Shown piece after piece: positions 7,997 through 17,082 of a stretch of DNA of 32,953 nt. Below the pieces are notes generated by a model. It was not told where the DNA came from, made no database searches, and worked only from the letters and a program-made list of their open reading frames with translations. The translations under genes and the position numbers were made by a program. Every line of letters begins with the position of its first letter. The stretch's first letter is position 1. The stretch comes from Prevotella sp. (GTDB lineage: Bacteria > Bacteroidota > Bacteroidia > Bacteroidales > Bacteroidaceae), in assembly GCA_016281815.1 (NCBI GenBank), contig JAEEJK010000070.1:1-32953 (forward strand), read 5' to 3'.

Positions 7997-10900
7997 ATGA
8001 GTAAAAATTTATTATTATCTGCGATGCTCTTCTGGGGCGCATTGGGAGGAGTAGCCTCACTTCCAACCCCCGTCAAGGCATCTACTGAGCAGGCACAGAC
8101 CTTCGTGGTCAGTGGACAAGTTGTCGACCAAGATGGCGAGCCACTCATTGGTGCGACTGTCAAGGTGAAAGGCGCCCAAGGCGGAAGCGTGACCGACATC
8201 GACGGAAATTTCCAGTTGGAGACCACGCGCAACGCCACTCTTATCGTGAGTTATGTGGGATTCAAGGACCTTGAGATCGAAGTCAACGGACGCAGTTCGC
8301 TGGGTCAGATTCAACTCTCTTCCGACAACCTGTTGCTCGAGCAAGTGGTGGTCGTGGGGTATGGTACACAGAAGAAAGCCGACCTTACCGGTTCCGTTTC
8401 CATTGTCAACGCCGAGGAAATGAAAAGAGTGTCCAACTCCAACATCTCCACCATGCTGGAAGGCAAGGTAGCAGGTGTGCAGATCACTTCCGATGGTCAG
8501 CCCGGCGCCGACCCCACCGTTCGCATCCGTGGTATCGGCTCCTTCGGCAGCACAGCGCCCCTCTACGTGGTCGACGGTGTGCCCATGGGAACCACCATAC
8601 GTGATTTCTCCCCCAACGACATCGCCACCATCCAGGTGCTCAAGGACGCATCCGCAGGTGCCATCTATGGTTCGCGTGCTGCCAACGGCGTGGTCATCAT
8701 CACAACCAAGAACGGCAAGAAAGACCAACCTCTGAAGGTTGACTACAAAGGATACTTTGGTGTGGACAAGATTTCCAAGGGAGTCTACGACGTGATGGAT
8801 GCCAACCAGTACAGCCAGTATCTCGGACAGGCCTGCGCCAACTCCGGCACGCCACTGCCCGGCGGCTACAGTTTTGCCGACGGCAAATACGTCTTTATGG
8901 ACAACACCAACACCGACTGGTTCAATGAGGTGTTCAAAACCGGTATCCGTCAGAACCACAACGTCAATCTGAGCGGAGGCGGCGCCAACAACACATATAA
9001 TGTAGGCCTTGACTACTTCAAGCAGAAAGGCACATTGGAGGGAGCAGGTCCCAACTACGAGCGTTTCACCGCCCGTGTGAACAACACGATGGACACCAAG
9101 TTCATCAAGTTCCGCACCAGCCTTGTCTACTCCCACTCCAACCAGGACGGCATGGGACTCTCCAATGCCTCAGAATATGTGCAGGGACTCTATGGCGACG
9201 TGACCAACGTGCTGCGTGGCACCCTGCTCATGCAACCCACCATCAAGGCTTATGACAACGACACCTGGGTGCTCGACGACAAGGTAGGCTCAGCCAGCAG
9301 TTTCAAATACGACGCTTATGGATATGGTGTGTACTACGACACCATCCATGGTGACATCTCAGCCTCCAATCCCTTGCTGGTGAACAACCTGCTCACCCGC
9401 AACACGATTGTCGACCGTATCGTGGGCACAGGTTCTGCAGAAGTCGACCTCTTCAAGATGTTTGGCTTTGAGTCAGAGAACCACCACCTGAACTACAAAC
9501 TCAACCTGTCATACAGCAAGACCTACGCCAAGGACAAGACATGGGTATCGGCATGGATTCAGAGCAACCGTGTATACCTCGACAAGAGCAATGAGAAACT
9601 CACCGAGGGCACACGCACCTATTCGGATGCACTGATCGAGAACACGCTGACTTATGACGGCACCATCGGACTGCACCATGTGAACCTCGTTGTGGGTCAG
9701 ACCTATGAAGAGGAGAACACACACGAACTGAACGCATGGGGTGTCAACTTCCCTGAGCCTTACTTCCTGCAGATAGGCAATGGCACCACCAGGGATGCCA
9801 ACTCGTTTGAGTACAAGCATGCGCTCGCTTCCTACATCGCACGTCTCAACTACGACTTCGACGGCAAGTACCTTATCTCCGGCATCATCCGTCGTGATGG
9901 CAGTTCACGACTCACGAAGAACATCCGCTGGAGGACCTTCCCCTCAGTGTCTGTAGGATGGCGTCTTGACAAGGAAAAGTTCTTCCCCGTCCATCACAAC
10001 ATTATCAATATGTTCAAGATCCGTGGCAGTTATGGTGTGCTGGGTAATGAGAACATCGGTGAGTACCAGTATCAAGCCACCATGCTCCGCAACAACATGA
10101 CCTATAGTTTCGGCAACAATCCTATCACCGGCTCTGCCGTCTCCACTTTCGTCAATGAGAACATTGCATGGGAGAAGAAGAAGACCACCAACGTGGGTAT
10201 CGACGTGGCCATGTTCAACAACCGTGTGGAATTCACCGCCGAATGGTACAAGAACCGCTCCGAGGACCTGCTCTACGGCGTTCCCGTTCCTGCCAATGCC
10301 GGTGTGGCCAACACCAGCGTTACGATGAATGCCGCATCGATGGACAACAGTGGTTTCGAGTTCTCAGCCACCTACCGCAACCGCGACCACGCGTTCAAGT
10401 ATGAACTCAGTGCCAACATGAGCACACTGAAGAACAAGGTGACCTCGCTCGGTTTCGGTACAGAGTCTTACATCACCGGAGCCTACGCCACTTATGTGGG
10501 CGAGGAAGTGGGACAGTTCTACGGATGGGTCTATGAAGGTATTGCCCGCACACAGGAAGACCTCAACAGCCATGCTACTCAGCAAGGAGCCAATGTAGGC
10601 GACTGTTTGTATAAAGATGTTAGCGGTCCCAACAATGCCCCCGACGGTGTCATCGACGCCTATGACCAGGTGGTGCTTGGCAGCGGTCTTCCCAAGATCA
10701 ATTTCGGTCTCAGTGCACACTTCGAATACAAGAACTTCGACCTGAGCATTGCCACATTCGGCGCTCTCAACTACCATGTGTCCGATGATATCTACAACAG
10801 CCTGAACTCCTGCTATGGATATGGCAACAAAGAAGTGGGCATGCTCGATGCCAACCGCTGGTCCGACGATGGTCTGTCCTATCTTTCCAGCGTTCCCCGC

Positions 10901-11200
10901 ACCTACGCTGCCAACAATGCTACGCTGGCATGGAACGACCTCTTCAGCGACCGTAAGATCCAGAATGCCGCTTATTGGAAGATTGCCAACGTGGAATTGG
11001 GCTACAACTTCCCCGACAAATGGTTTGGCGGATATGTTTCCGGCGTGCGTGCTTACGTATCGGCTCAGAACCTCTATACTTTCACCGGCTATCACGGCTA
11101 CAATGTGGACTTTGCCGGCGGAACGTTCACTCCAGGCTACAACTTCTGCTCCTTCCCCAGTGCCAGAAGTTTCATGTGCGGTATACTCTTCACCTTCTAA
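7997..11200 (+). CDS. SusC-like TonB-dependent outer-membrane transporter
   Basis: This is the glycan importer of the locus, a 22-strand-type outer-membrane barrel energised by TonB. The start at 7997 (MSKNLLLSAMLFWGALGG) gives a proper signal peptide and 1067 residues; the longer frame from 7841 would start upstream of its own transcript. Order: signal peptide (1-29), carboxypeptidase-regulatory-like domain (about 37-105, SGQVVDQDGEPLIGATV), TonB-box region (EQVVVVGYGTQKKADLTGSV), plug domain with VRIRGIGSFG and PLYVVDGVP, then a barrel ending in an aromatic C-terminal Phe (GILFTF). It is followed 47 bases later by the SusD-like gene, the obligate partner. It is transcribed from the repeat-flanked promoter upstream. 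Confidence 0.95.
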   Translation: MSKNLLLSAMLFWGALGGVASLPTPVKASTEQAQTFVVSGQVVDQDGEPLIGATVKVKGAQGGSVTDIDGNFQLETTRNATLIVSYVGFKDLEIEVNGRSSLGQIQLSSDNLLLEQVVVVGYGTQKKADLTGSVSIVNAEEMKRVSNSNISTMLEGKVAGVQITSDGQPGADPTVRIRGIGSFGSTAPLYVVDGVPMGTTIRDFSPNDIATIQVLKDASAGAIYGSRAANGVVIITTKNGKKDQPLKVDYKGYFGVDKISKGVYDVMDANQYSQYLGQACANSGTPLPGGYSFADGKYVFMDNTNTDWFNEVFKTGIRQNHNVNLSGGGANNTYNVGLDYFKQKGTLEGAGPNYERFTARVNNTMDTKFIKFRTSLVYSHSNQDGMGLSNASEYVQGLYGDVTNVLRGTLLMQPTIKAYDNDTWVLDDKVGSASSFKYDAYGYGVYYDTIHGDISASNPLLVNNLLTRNTIVDRIVGTGSAEVDLFKMFGFESENHHLNYKLNLSYSKTYAKDKTWVSAWIQSNRVYLDKSNEKLTEGTRTYSDALIENTLTYDGTIGLHHVNLVVGQTYEEENTHELNAWGVNFPEPYFLQIGNGTTRDANSFEYKHALASYIARLNYDFDGKYLISGIIRRDGSSRLTKNIRWRTFPSVSVGWRLDKEKFFPVHHNIINMFKIRGSYGVLGNENIGEYQYQATMLRNNMTYSFGNNPITGSAVSTFVNENIAWEKKKTTNVGIDVAMFNNRVEFTAEWYKNRSEDLLYGVPVPANAGVANTSVTMNAASMDNSGFEFSATYRNRDHAFKYELSANMSTLKNKVTSLGFGTESYITGAYATYVGEEVGQFYGWVYEGIARTQEDLNSHATQQGANVGDCLYKDVSGPNNAPDGVIDAYDQVVLGSGLPKINFGLSAHFEYKNFDLSIATFGALNYHVSDDIYNSLNSCYGYGNKEVGMLDANRWSDDGLSYLSSVPRTYAANNATLAWNDLFSDRKIQNAAYWKIANVELGYNFPDKWFGGYVSGVRAYVSAQNLYTFTGYHGYNVDFAGGTFTPGYNFCSFPSARSFMCGILFTF

Positions 11201-11247
11201 CAGTCTGAAGAACAACATCAAGAGAATCATACAAACGATCTAAAGAT

Positions 11248-13017
11248 ATGAAACTATTCAATATATCCCTGGCTATTTTGCTGGGCCTCAGCACGCTCAC
11301 ATCGTGCGAAGACAAATTGGAACTCACCAACCCCAACCAGCAGACTACCGGTACATTCGGTTACACTGCCGAGGACTTGGAGGAATGTGTCATTGCTGCC
11401 TACAACCACATCCGTATGGAGGGAACTTACGCCCGTGTGGGCTACAACATCGACGTGTGCCGCGGCGACGAGGCATGGAACTCCTCACAGGTTTGGTATA
11501 TGCCTTTCGACGACCTCAACGAGCCCATTACCGATGAGATCGGACAATGGTCATGGCGCGACTGGTACTACACCATCAATGTTTGCAACTTCATCCTCTT
11601 ACGTTGTGACGATGACAACAATGCCCTCTCTGATAAGATGAAGCATATCAAGGGACAGGCGCTCTTCATCAGAGGACTGGCTTACTACAACCTTGCCACC
11701 TATTATCAGAATCCCGCACTCATCACCGACTACAACAGTTACTCCACCCTCGACGGACTCTATGCCACCAACAAGACTGAGGATGGCGTATATCAGTACG
11801 ACATCGTGCTCGACCAGGTGGAGGCCGACTTCCACCAGGCCATGTCTCTCCTTCCCTCACGTGATGCCGGAGGCGAGTGGGCCAAAGGGCGCGCCACCTG
11901 CGGTTCTGCCGCCGGATATTACGCCCGCGTGCTCATGATGCGCCATAAGTACAGCGAGGCTCTCTCTGTGCTCAGGGACATCATCAACAAGCAGTATGGC
12001 ACCTACCAACTCATGGCCAACTACGGAGACAACTTCCGCGAAGGCTCGCAGTATGAGAACAATGCCGAGAGCCTCTTCGAGATCCAGTTCCTCGACTATG
12101 GCTCACAGGGCACCGACGATGAGTGGACACCGGTCAACACCAGCAAGAACGCCACACAGGGCTCTGCCATCGAGAGCAACTTCGGTCCTGGCGACTTCGG
12201 CGGATGGGCCGACATCTCTGCCTCCCCCTGGCTCTACAACCTGTTCAAGGCTGAGCGCACCACAAGCGGCAAACTTGACCCACGCCTCTATTGGACCATT
12301 GGTACCTATGAGGACGACTGGGAGGGATTCGAGTATGGCAACGTATGCTATACCGTACCGATGAGCCCCACGGAGAATGTGGTGACCAACAACAACTACG
12401 GTGGCCTGCCCATCGCCAAGTTCACCAACCTCCGCACAGGGCTTTATGAGAAAGTGGTCACCGGCTTGCACGACGGTATCAACCTGCGCATGATGCGCTA
12501 CTCCGATGTGCTCCTCCGTGCCGCAGAGTGCGAGAACGAGGTCAACGGCCCCACACAGCAGGCCATCGACTGGATCAACCAGGTGCGCAGCCGCGCCGAA
12601 CTGCCCGACCTGAAACTGGCCGACTTCAACTCCAAGGACAAACTCTTCGAGCAGATTGCCAACGTGGAGCGCCCGAAGGAGTTCGGATGCGAGTACGGAC
12701 GCGGTCTCGACCTCATCCGCTGGGGATTCTTCTACAGCAACGACCGCCTTCAGCAGATCAAGGAGCATGGCACCTTCCGCCGCACCACCGACCGCAGCAG
12801 GGTGAAGGAAGCAGTCAGTTACTCCCAGGTGGGAATCGATGCCGAACTGAAAAGTTCCTACGACTCCTATGAGAAAGGCCATGAGTTCCTCCCCATCTTC
12901 CAGGGCACTCTGAACGACAATCCCAACCTGAAGGGCAACTCCGCTAATGAGGGAACCGACAACTCCGCCTATTTCTTTGAGAAAGGCTGGACTGTGCATC
13001 CCGTTGTGAATTTGTAA
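11248..13017 (+). CDS. SusD-like (RagB/SusD) surface glycan-binding lipoprotein
   Basis: This protein forms the lid of the SusC pore and binds oligosaccharide at the cell surface. The 589-residue product starts with a lipoprotein signal ending LTSC (Cys20) followed by acidic residues (EDKLE), consistent with surface export in Bacteroidota. The family's tetratricopeptide-like core is visible: FIRGLAYYNLATYY near residues 145-158, LRMMRYSDVLLRAAECENEV near 413-432, and WINQVRSRAELPDL near 444-457. The usual C-terminal ERPKEFGCEYGRGLDLIRWG segment (about 475-494) is present. It is somewhat longer than typical SusD proteins. The gene lies 47 bases after the SusC-like gene and 28 bases before the next lipoprotein gene. 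Confidence 0.95.
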   Translation: MKLFNISLAILLGLSTLTSCEDKLELTNPNQQTTGTFGYTAEDLEECVIAAYNHIRMEGTYARVGYNIDVCRGDEAWNSSQVWYMPFDDLNEPITDEIGQWSWRDWYYTINVCNFILLRCDDDNNALSDKMKHIKGQALFIRGLAYYNLATYYQNPALITDYNSYSTLDGLYATNKTEDGVYQYDIVLDQVEADFHQAMSLLPSRDAGGEWAKGRATCGSAAGYYARVLMMRHKYSEALSVLRDIINKQYGTYQLMANYGDNFREGSQYENNAESLFEIQFLDYGSQGTDDEWTPVNTSKNATQGSAIESNFGPGDFGGWADISASPWLYNLFKAERTTSGKLDPRLYWTIGTYEDDWEGFEYGNVCYTVPMSPTENVVTNNNYGGLPIAKFTNLRTGLYEKVVTGLHDGINLRMMRYSDVLLRAAECENEVNGPTQQAIDWINQVRSRAELPDLKLADFNSKDKLFEQIANVERPKEFGCEYGRGLDLIRWGFFYSNDRLQQIKEHGTFRRTTDRSRVKEAVSYSQVGIDAELKSSYDSYEKGHEFLPIFQGTLNDNPNLKGNSANEGTDNSAYFFEKGWTVHPVVNL

Positions 13018-13045
13018 ATACCATTAACGATAAAAAACTCAAATC

Positions 13046-14995
13046 ATGAAATATTTCAATTCATTTGCTTCCATTTTCTGTGCCGCCGTCATGGGCATGT
13101 CGGTCATGACGAGTTGCGAGGGAGGCGACCTGTACAATATATTGGCCCCCGACTGGCTTTCCTCAAGGGCCGACTCCATTGCCAATTCAAAAGGATCTGG
13201 CGATGAAGTGGAGTTGGAAGGCATGATGGAGGATGTGTACACGATAGGTGCCATCGACTTCACCACAGGATGGTGGGCACAGTTCTCCAAGTATTATCAG
13301 ATTCCTGAGGGTGCCGTGTGGAATGCCCAGTTCAACCTGGTCATCAATCCCAACGCCTCCAACACCTACAAGAATTTTGCGCTCATCATCACCAATGACG
13401 TTGACCGCGGCGGTTCCGGCTACATGGAGTATGGTGCCATCCGTTTCGACCACCAACCCAGCGGAAACTCGGAGTGGGGCGACTACATCGACCGCAGTTT
13501 TGTGGAGAGCACGCTCACGTTCAATACCGATACCGATGCAGGTGTGGACAAACTTGGCGGCAAGGTGACGCTGACCATTGACCGCTCATCTGGTGGACTG
13601 TATGTCAAAATAACCAATGGCACGGTGACAAAGATCTACAAGCAGGTCTCTTCGCTCGTCAACCTCAATGAAGATCCTTCCAACACCACGATCCGTGCTT
13701 TCCTGGTGCCCGAGGGCTCCTACATCAATTTCCTCTCCACCAACATCGAGCCTATCGGAGGATGCACCTCTGCTGAGGACAAGCAACCGTTGTCGATGAC
13801 ACTCTCCGGCGTGCCCAGTGAGGTGCTCGTTGGCACAGAACTCTCCGAAGCCATGGCCAACGTGACGGCTCTCGTGCAGTTCGAGCAGGGTGTCTCAAAG
13901 ACCGTCACTGCTGAAGACCTGATCTTCAAGGCTATCCCCAACTACGAAGAACTGGGACAGAAGACCCTCGTCGTTCTCTACAACAAGACCTTCAAGGGTG
14001 CCAACTGTGATGAGCCCATCATTGCCAGCAAGACATTCAGTGTGGTGAAAGAACTCTCCGCCTTCACAGAGACTGTGGTTGTGCCCCATCCAACGATCTT
14101 GGGAGCCGCAGACAACTCATCGGGATGGTGGAGTGTCCACACCGACAACATCAAGGTGGAACCAAAGGAGACAAAGGTAGTCAACTTCACCAACTACACC
14201 ACGGGAGAGAACAACTGGAACAATTTCGTCATTGTCCTCAACAAGGCAAGTTTGGCTGAATATGCCGTAGTCCGTGCCGACAACTACGGATGGGGCGACG
14301 GCTACGCAGCATGCACCGCCAGCGGCGGACCTGCAGACTGGGATGCTTGGCGTGCCGCCATGAACGGAGCCAAAGTCACCGCATACATCACCAACAATGG
14401 TGACGGAACAGCCGACGTGAAAGCCGTGATGCACGGAACCGACGGTGTGGACTATGAGCAGGAGTACAAGGGTATCAATACCGTAGACCCGGACGACTTC
14501 TATTTCCGCTTCACTGTGGACGGATGCCATATGGTATTCGACAATGAACTTGGCACATCTGACTGTTCTGCCGCTTGGTGGTCAGTGTTCACCCCCAATG
14601 TGAAAGTCAAGCCTCATCAGATCTGCACTGTCAACTTCACCAACTACTCCTCAGGAGCCAATAACTGGAACAACTTCGTCGTCATTCTCAACGCTGCTGA
14701 CCTGAGAGAATATGCCGTGCTGCGCGCCGACAACTACGGATGGGGTGATGGCTACGCAGCCTGCAAGCCCAGTGGCGGCCCTGCCGACTGGGGAGCATGG
14801 CTCAGCGCGATGAATGGTGCCCAGGTGACACTCCAGATTGCCAACAATGGTGATGGCACAGCCGATGTGAAAGCAGTGATGCATGGCACCGACGGTGTGG
14901 ACTACGTTCAGGATTATATCGGCATCAACATGGTCGATCCCGATGACTTCTATTTCCGCTTCACTGTCGATGGCAGTTACCTTGTATTCAAATAA
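13046..14995 (+). CDS. SusE/F-position surface lipoprotein with duplicated putative glycan-binding domains
   Basis: The product (649 residues) sits where SusE or SusF-type binding lipoproteins lie but does not resemble them closely. It has a lipoprotein signal ending MTSC (Cys24). A first beta-rich domain spans about 60-215 with a WW pair at 76-77. An immunoglobulin-like segment follows at about 225-345. Two near-identical domains come last, about 350-500 and 500-649, each with GWW/AWWSV, NFTNY, NNWNNFV, EYAV(V/L)RADNYGWGDGYAAC, SGGPADW and NNGDGTADVKAVMHGTDGV. The many surface-type Trp and Tyr residues suggest carbohydrate binding. The first domain shares the WW and Y-G-A-(I/V)-R spacing and is probably a diverged copy. 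Function as a glycan-binding auxiliary is inferred from position and composition. Confidence 0.85.
   Translation: MKYFNSFASIFCAAVMGMSVMTSCEGGDLYNILAPDWLSSRADSIANSKGSGDEVELEGMMEDVYTIGAIDFTTGWWAQFSKYYQIPEGAVWNAQFNLVINPNASNTYKNFALIITNDVDRGGSGYMEYGAIRFDHQPSGNSEWGDYIDRSFVESTLTFNTDTDAGVDKLGGKVTLTIDRSSGGLYVKITNGTVTKIYKQVSSLVNLNEDPSNTTIRAFLVPEGSYINFLSTNIEPIGGCTSAEDKQPLSMTLSGVPSEVLVGTELSEAMANVTALVQFEQGVSKTVTAEDLIFKAIPNYEELGQKTLVVLYNKTFKGANCDEPIIASKTFSVVKELSAFTETVVVPHPTILGAADNSSGWWSVHTDNIKVEPKETKVVNFTNYTTGENNWNNFVIVLNKASLAEYAVVRADNYGWGDGYAACTASGGPADWDAWRAAMNGAKVTAYITNNGDGTADVKAVMHGTDGVDYEQEYKGINTVDPDDFYFRFTVDGCHMVFDNELGTSDCSAAWWSVFTPNVKVKPHQICTVNFTNYSSGANNWNNFVVILNAADLREYAVLRADNYGWGDGYAACKPSGGPADWGAWLSAMNGAQVTLQIANNGDGTADVKAVMHGTDGVDYVQDYIGINMVDPDDFYFRFTVDGSYLVFK
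14117..14989 (+). repeat. In-frame 450-bp tandem duplication inside the SusE/F-like gene
   Basis: The segments at about 14117-14539 and 14567-14989 align without gaps at an offset of exactly 450 bases. The paired TGGTGG codons fall at 14126 and 14576, and the terminal V-F codons at 14539 and 14989. Both encode the Trp-rich domain. Differences are scattered and include synonymous changes, for example ggcgacggc against ggtgatggc, so the duplication is not brand new. Confidence 0.9.
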
Positions 14996-15011
14996 AATCA
15001 ACAACCTAACA

Positions 15012-15045
15012 AATTGCCTGCGGACATTCGTGCCCGCAGGCAATT
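15012..15045 (+). promoter_or_regulatory. Intercistronic hairpin just before the GH43 start
   Basis: A perfect 12-bp stem (AATTGCCTGCGG with CCGCAGGCAATT) with a 10-base loop ends 9 bases before the ATG at 15055. No T tract follows, so it is not a typical terminator. It could stabilise the upstream mRNA 3' end or reduce translation of the enzyme relative to the binding proteins. Confidence 0.7.
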
Positions 15046-15054
15046 GATATCTGC

Positions 15055-16962
15055 ATGATCATGATTAAAAATTTAACTAGACTGACCTGTTTGCTGTGTA
15101 TGGGTTTGTTGGCTGCTTGTGGCAGCGATGACAGCAAAGATGAGGGTGGAGGCGGCAGCGTGACACCCGCCAGCGTGTCGGTGTCTGCTCCTGTGGTTTC
15201 TTCCATTACCACAACCACTGCAACGGTCACAGCCACTGCCATAGGCCCTGACATCAAGAGCCGTGGCGTATGCTATGGCACCACAGCCAATCCTACCATC
15301 AACGACACCAAACTCACCGCTTCTGACAATAATATCAGTGTGGCCCTCTCCGGACTGCAGCCCGCCACGACCTACCATGTGCGCGCCTATGCCCAGACAT
15401 CCTCCAACTACATCTACTCCAAGGATGTGACGTTCACCACTGTCAAGAATGAGGAGGTCACCTGGACGGCCCCGACTTATCCCGACGACTATCGCAGTAT
15501 CGCCGGTTGGGAGAACCGCTCCCGGTGGAATCTTGCCAATGTGCATGACCCCTCGGTCATGAAAGCCGAAGACGGATATTACTATATGTACTGCACCGAT
15601 GCCGGTTTTGGCAATCCTCAGGCAGGACATGGTCATTTTCATTGCCGCCGTTCCACCAACCTCGTCGACTGGGAATATCTTGGAGCCACCATGTCTGCCC
15701 TGCCATCCTGGGTAAGCGAGAAACTCAATGAGATCCGTGCACAGATGGGACTTGGAGCCAGCACCACCAACTACAGCAACTGTGGTTACTGGGCACCCTG
15801 TGTGAGAAAAGTCAGAAACGGCCTCTACCGCATGTATTATGTCATCACCATCGACGGTACGATCGACGGTTCCAACACATGGGGAGAGCGTGCTTTCATC
15901 GGACTGATGGAAACCTCCAATCCCGCAGACGTGGGAAGTTGGGAGGACAAGGGATATGTCATCACCAACTACTCTGACCGTGAACTCAACTACAAGGTGA
16001 GTCCCACATCCTGGGAGCAGTGCTATTTCAAATACAATGCCATCGACCCCAGTTATATCATCACTCCAGAGGGTGAGCACTGGCTTGTCTATGGCTCGTG
16101 GCACAGTGGATTCCCCATCGTGCAACTGAATCCGGAAACAGGCAAGCCCATCGCCTCTCCCCTCCCCGAACCTTGGGGAAGCGCCAACGAGAGCGCATAC
16201 GGCAAGCGCATCTATACCCGGAACGCCTCTTCGCGCTGGCAGGGTTCAGAGGCCCCAGAGGTTATCTACCGCGACGGTTACTATTACCTCTTCCTGGCTT
16301 ACGATGCCTTGGATGTGCCCTACAACACACGTGTGGTGAGAGCCACGAAAGTCGATGGACCTTATTATAGCATGACAGGAGCCGAGGTGACCAAAGGAGG
16401 CGATGCCTTCCCCATCCTCACCCATCCTTACAAGTTCGCCAACAACGACGGTTGGGTGGGCATCTCCCACTGCGCCGTGTTCGACGACGGTAACGGCAAT
16501 TGGTATTATTCCTCTCAGGGAAGATTCCCCATAGGTTCCACATCACAGCCCAACTGGGCACCCAACGCCATCATGCTGGGACATGTGCGCTCCATCCTTT
16601 GGACGAAAGACGGATGGCCCGTGGTGATGCCCGAGCGCTATGCCGCTGTTCCACAGACAGCCATCAGTGAAAACGACCTCGTGGGCAAGTGGGAAAATAT
16701 CGACCTGTCATACAAATATGGTGAGCAAAAGAAATCAGAAACCATCAACTTGTCTGCCGACCACACTGTATCCGGCGGTCCTTGGAACGGCAAGGCATGG
16801 TCTTTCGATGCAGCCACCAATACGCTGACGATCAACGGTGTGGAATTGCTCCTGAAGCGCGAGTGCGACTGGGAGTCCAATCCCCGCAGGGCCACTATTG
16901 TCTACGCCGGTTTTGCGAACAATGGCCGGACTACTTATTGGGGCAAGAAATCAGCCAACTGA
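15055..16962 (+). CDS. GH43 endo-alpha-1,5-L-arabinanase-like surface lipoprotein
   Basis: This probably cuts the alpha-1,5-arabinan backbone (or a related arabinose polymer) at the cell surface. The product (635 residues) has a lipoprotein signal ending LAAC (Cys22) followed by acidic GSDDSKDEG, the surface-export type. A fibronectin-III-like domain follows (about 37-130). The five-blade GH43 catalytic domain shows base Asp165 in NVHDPSV, Asp331 in AIDPSYI, and acid Glu399 in QGSEAPEV, with the GYWAPCV and ISHCAVF motifs usual in arabinanases. The C-terminal part (about 545-635, DLVGKWENIDLSY onward) looks like the GH43 C-terminal beta-barrel domain found in endo-arabinanases. A second ATG at 15061 is equally possible. 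It is the last gene of the operon and is followed by a terminator-like hairpin. The substrate is inferred from family only. Confidence 0.88.
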   Translation: MIMIKNLTRLTCLLCMGLLAACGSDDSKDEGGGGSVTPASVSVSAPVVSSITTTTATVTATAIGPDIKSRGVCYGTTANPTINDTKLTASDNNISVALSGLQPATTYHVRAYAQTSSNYIYSKDVTFTTVKNEEVTWTAPTYPDDYRSIAGWENRSRWNLANVHDPSVMKAEDGYYYMYCTDAGFGNPQAGHGHFHCRRSTNLVDWEYLGATMSALPSWVSEKLNEIRAQMGLGASTTNYSNCGYWAPCVRKVRNGLYRMYYVITIDGTIDGSNTWGERAFIGLMETSNPADVGSWEDKGYVITNYSDRELNYKVSPTSWEQCYFKYNAIDPSYIITPEGEHWLVYGSWHSGFPIVQLNPETGKPIASPLPEPWGSANESAYGKRIYTRNASSRWQGSEAPEVIYRDGYYYLFLAYDALDVPYNTRVVRATKVDGPYYSMTGAEVTKGGDAFPILTHPYKFANNDGWVGISHCAVFDDGNGNWYYSSQGRFPIGSTSQPNWAPNAIMLGHVRSILWTKDGWPVVMPERYAAVPQTAISENDLVGKWENIDLSYKYGEQKKSETINLSADHTVSGGPWNGKAWSFDAATNTLTINGVELLLKRECDWESNPRRATIVYAGFANNGRTTYWGKKSAN

Positions 16963-17028
16963 TGCCTCTTACCCCTCCCTGCATTTTGAAGCAATAACAG
17001 ACAATTATTCTCAGTGTTTCTCATTTAC

Positions 17029-17062
17029 GCAAAACTATCACAATCGTTTGTGATAGTTTTGC
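17029..17062. terminator. Bidirectional terminator hairpin between convergent genes
   Basis: A perfect 15-bp stem with a 4-base loop (TCGT): GCAAAACTATCACAA pairs with TTGTGATAGTTTTGC. It lies between the GH43 stop (16962) and the convergent receptor stop (17083). The AAAA/TTTT runs inside the stem base give a U-rich end on the plus strand. Confidence 0.8.
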
Positions 17063-17082
17063 TGTTTTGGGGCGTTTCTCGC

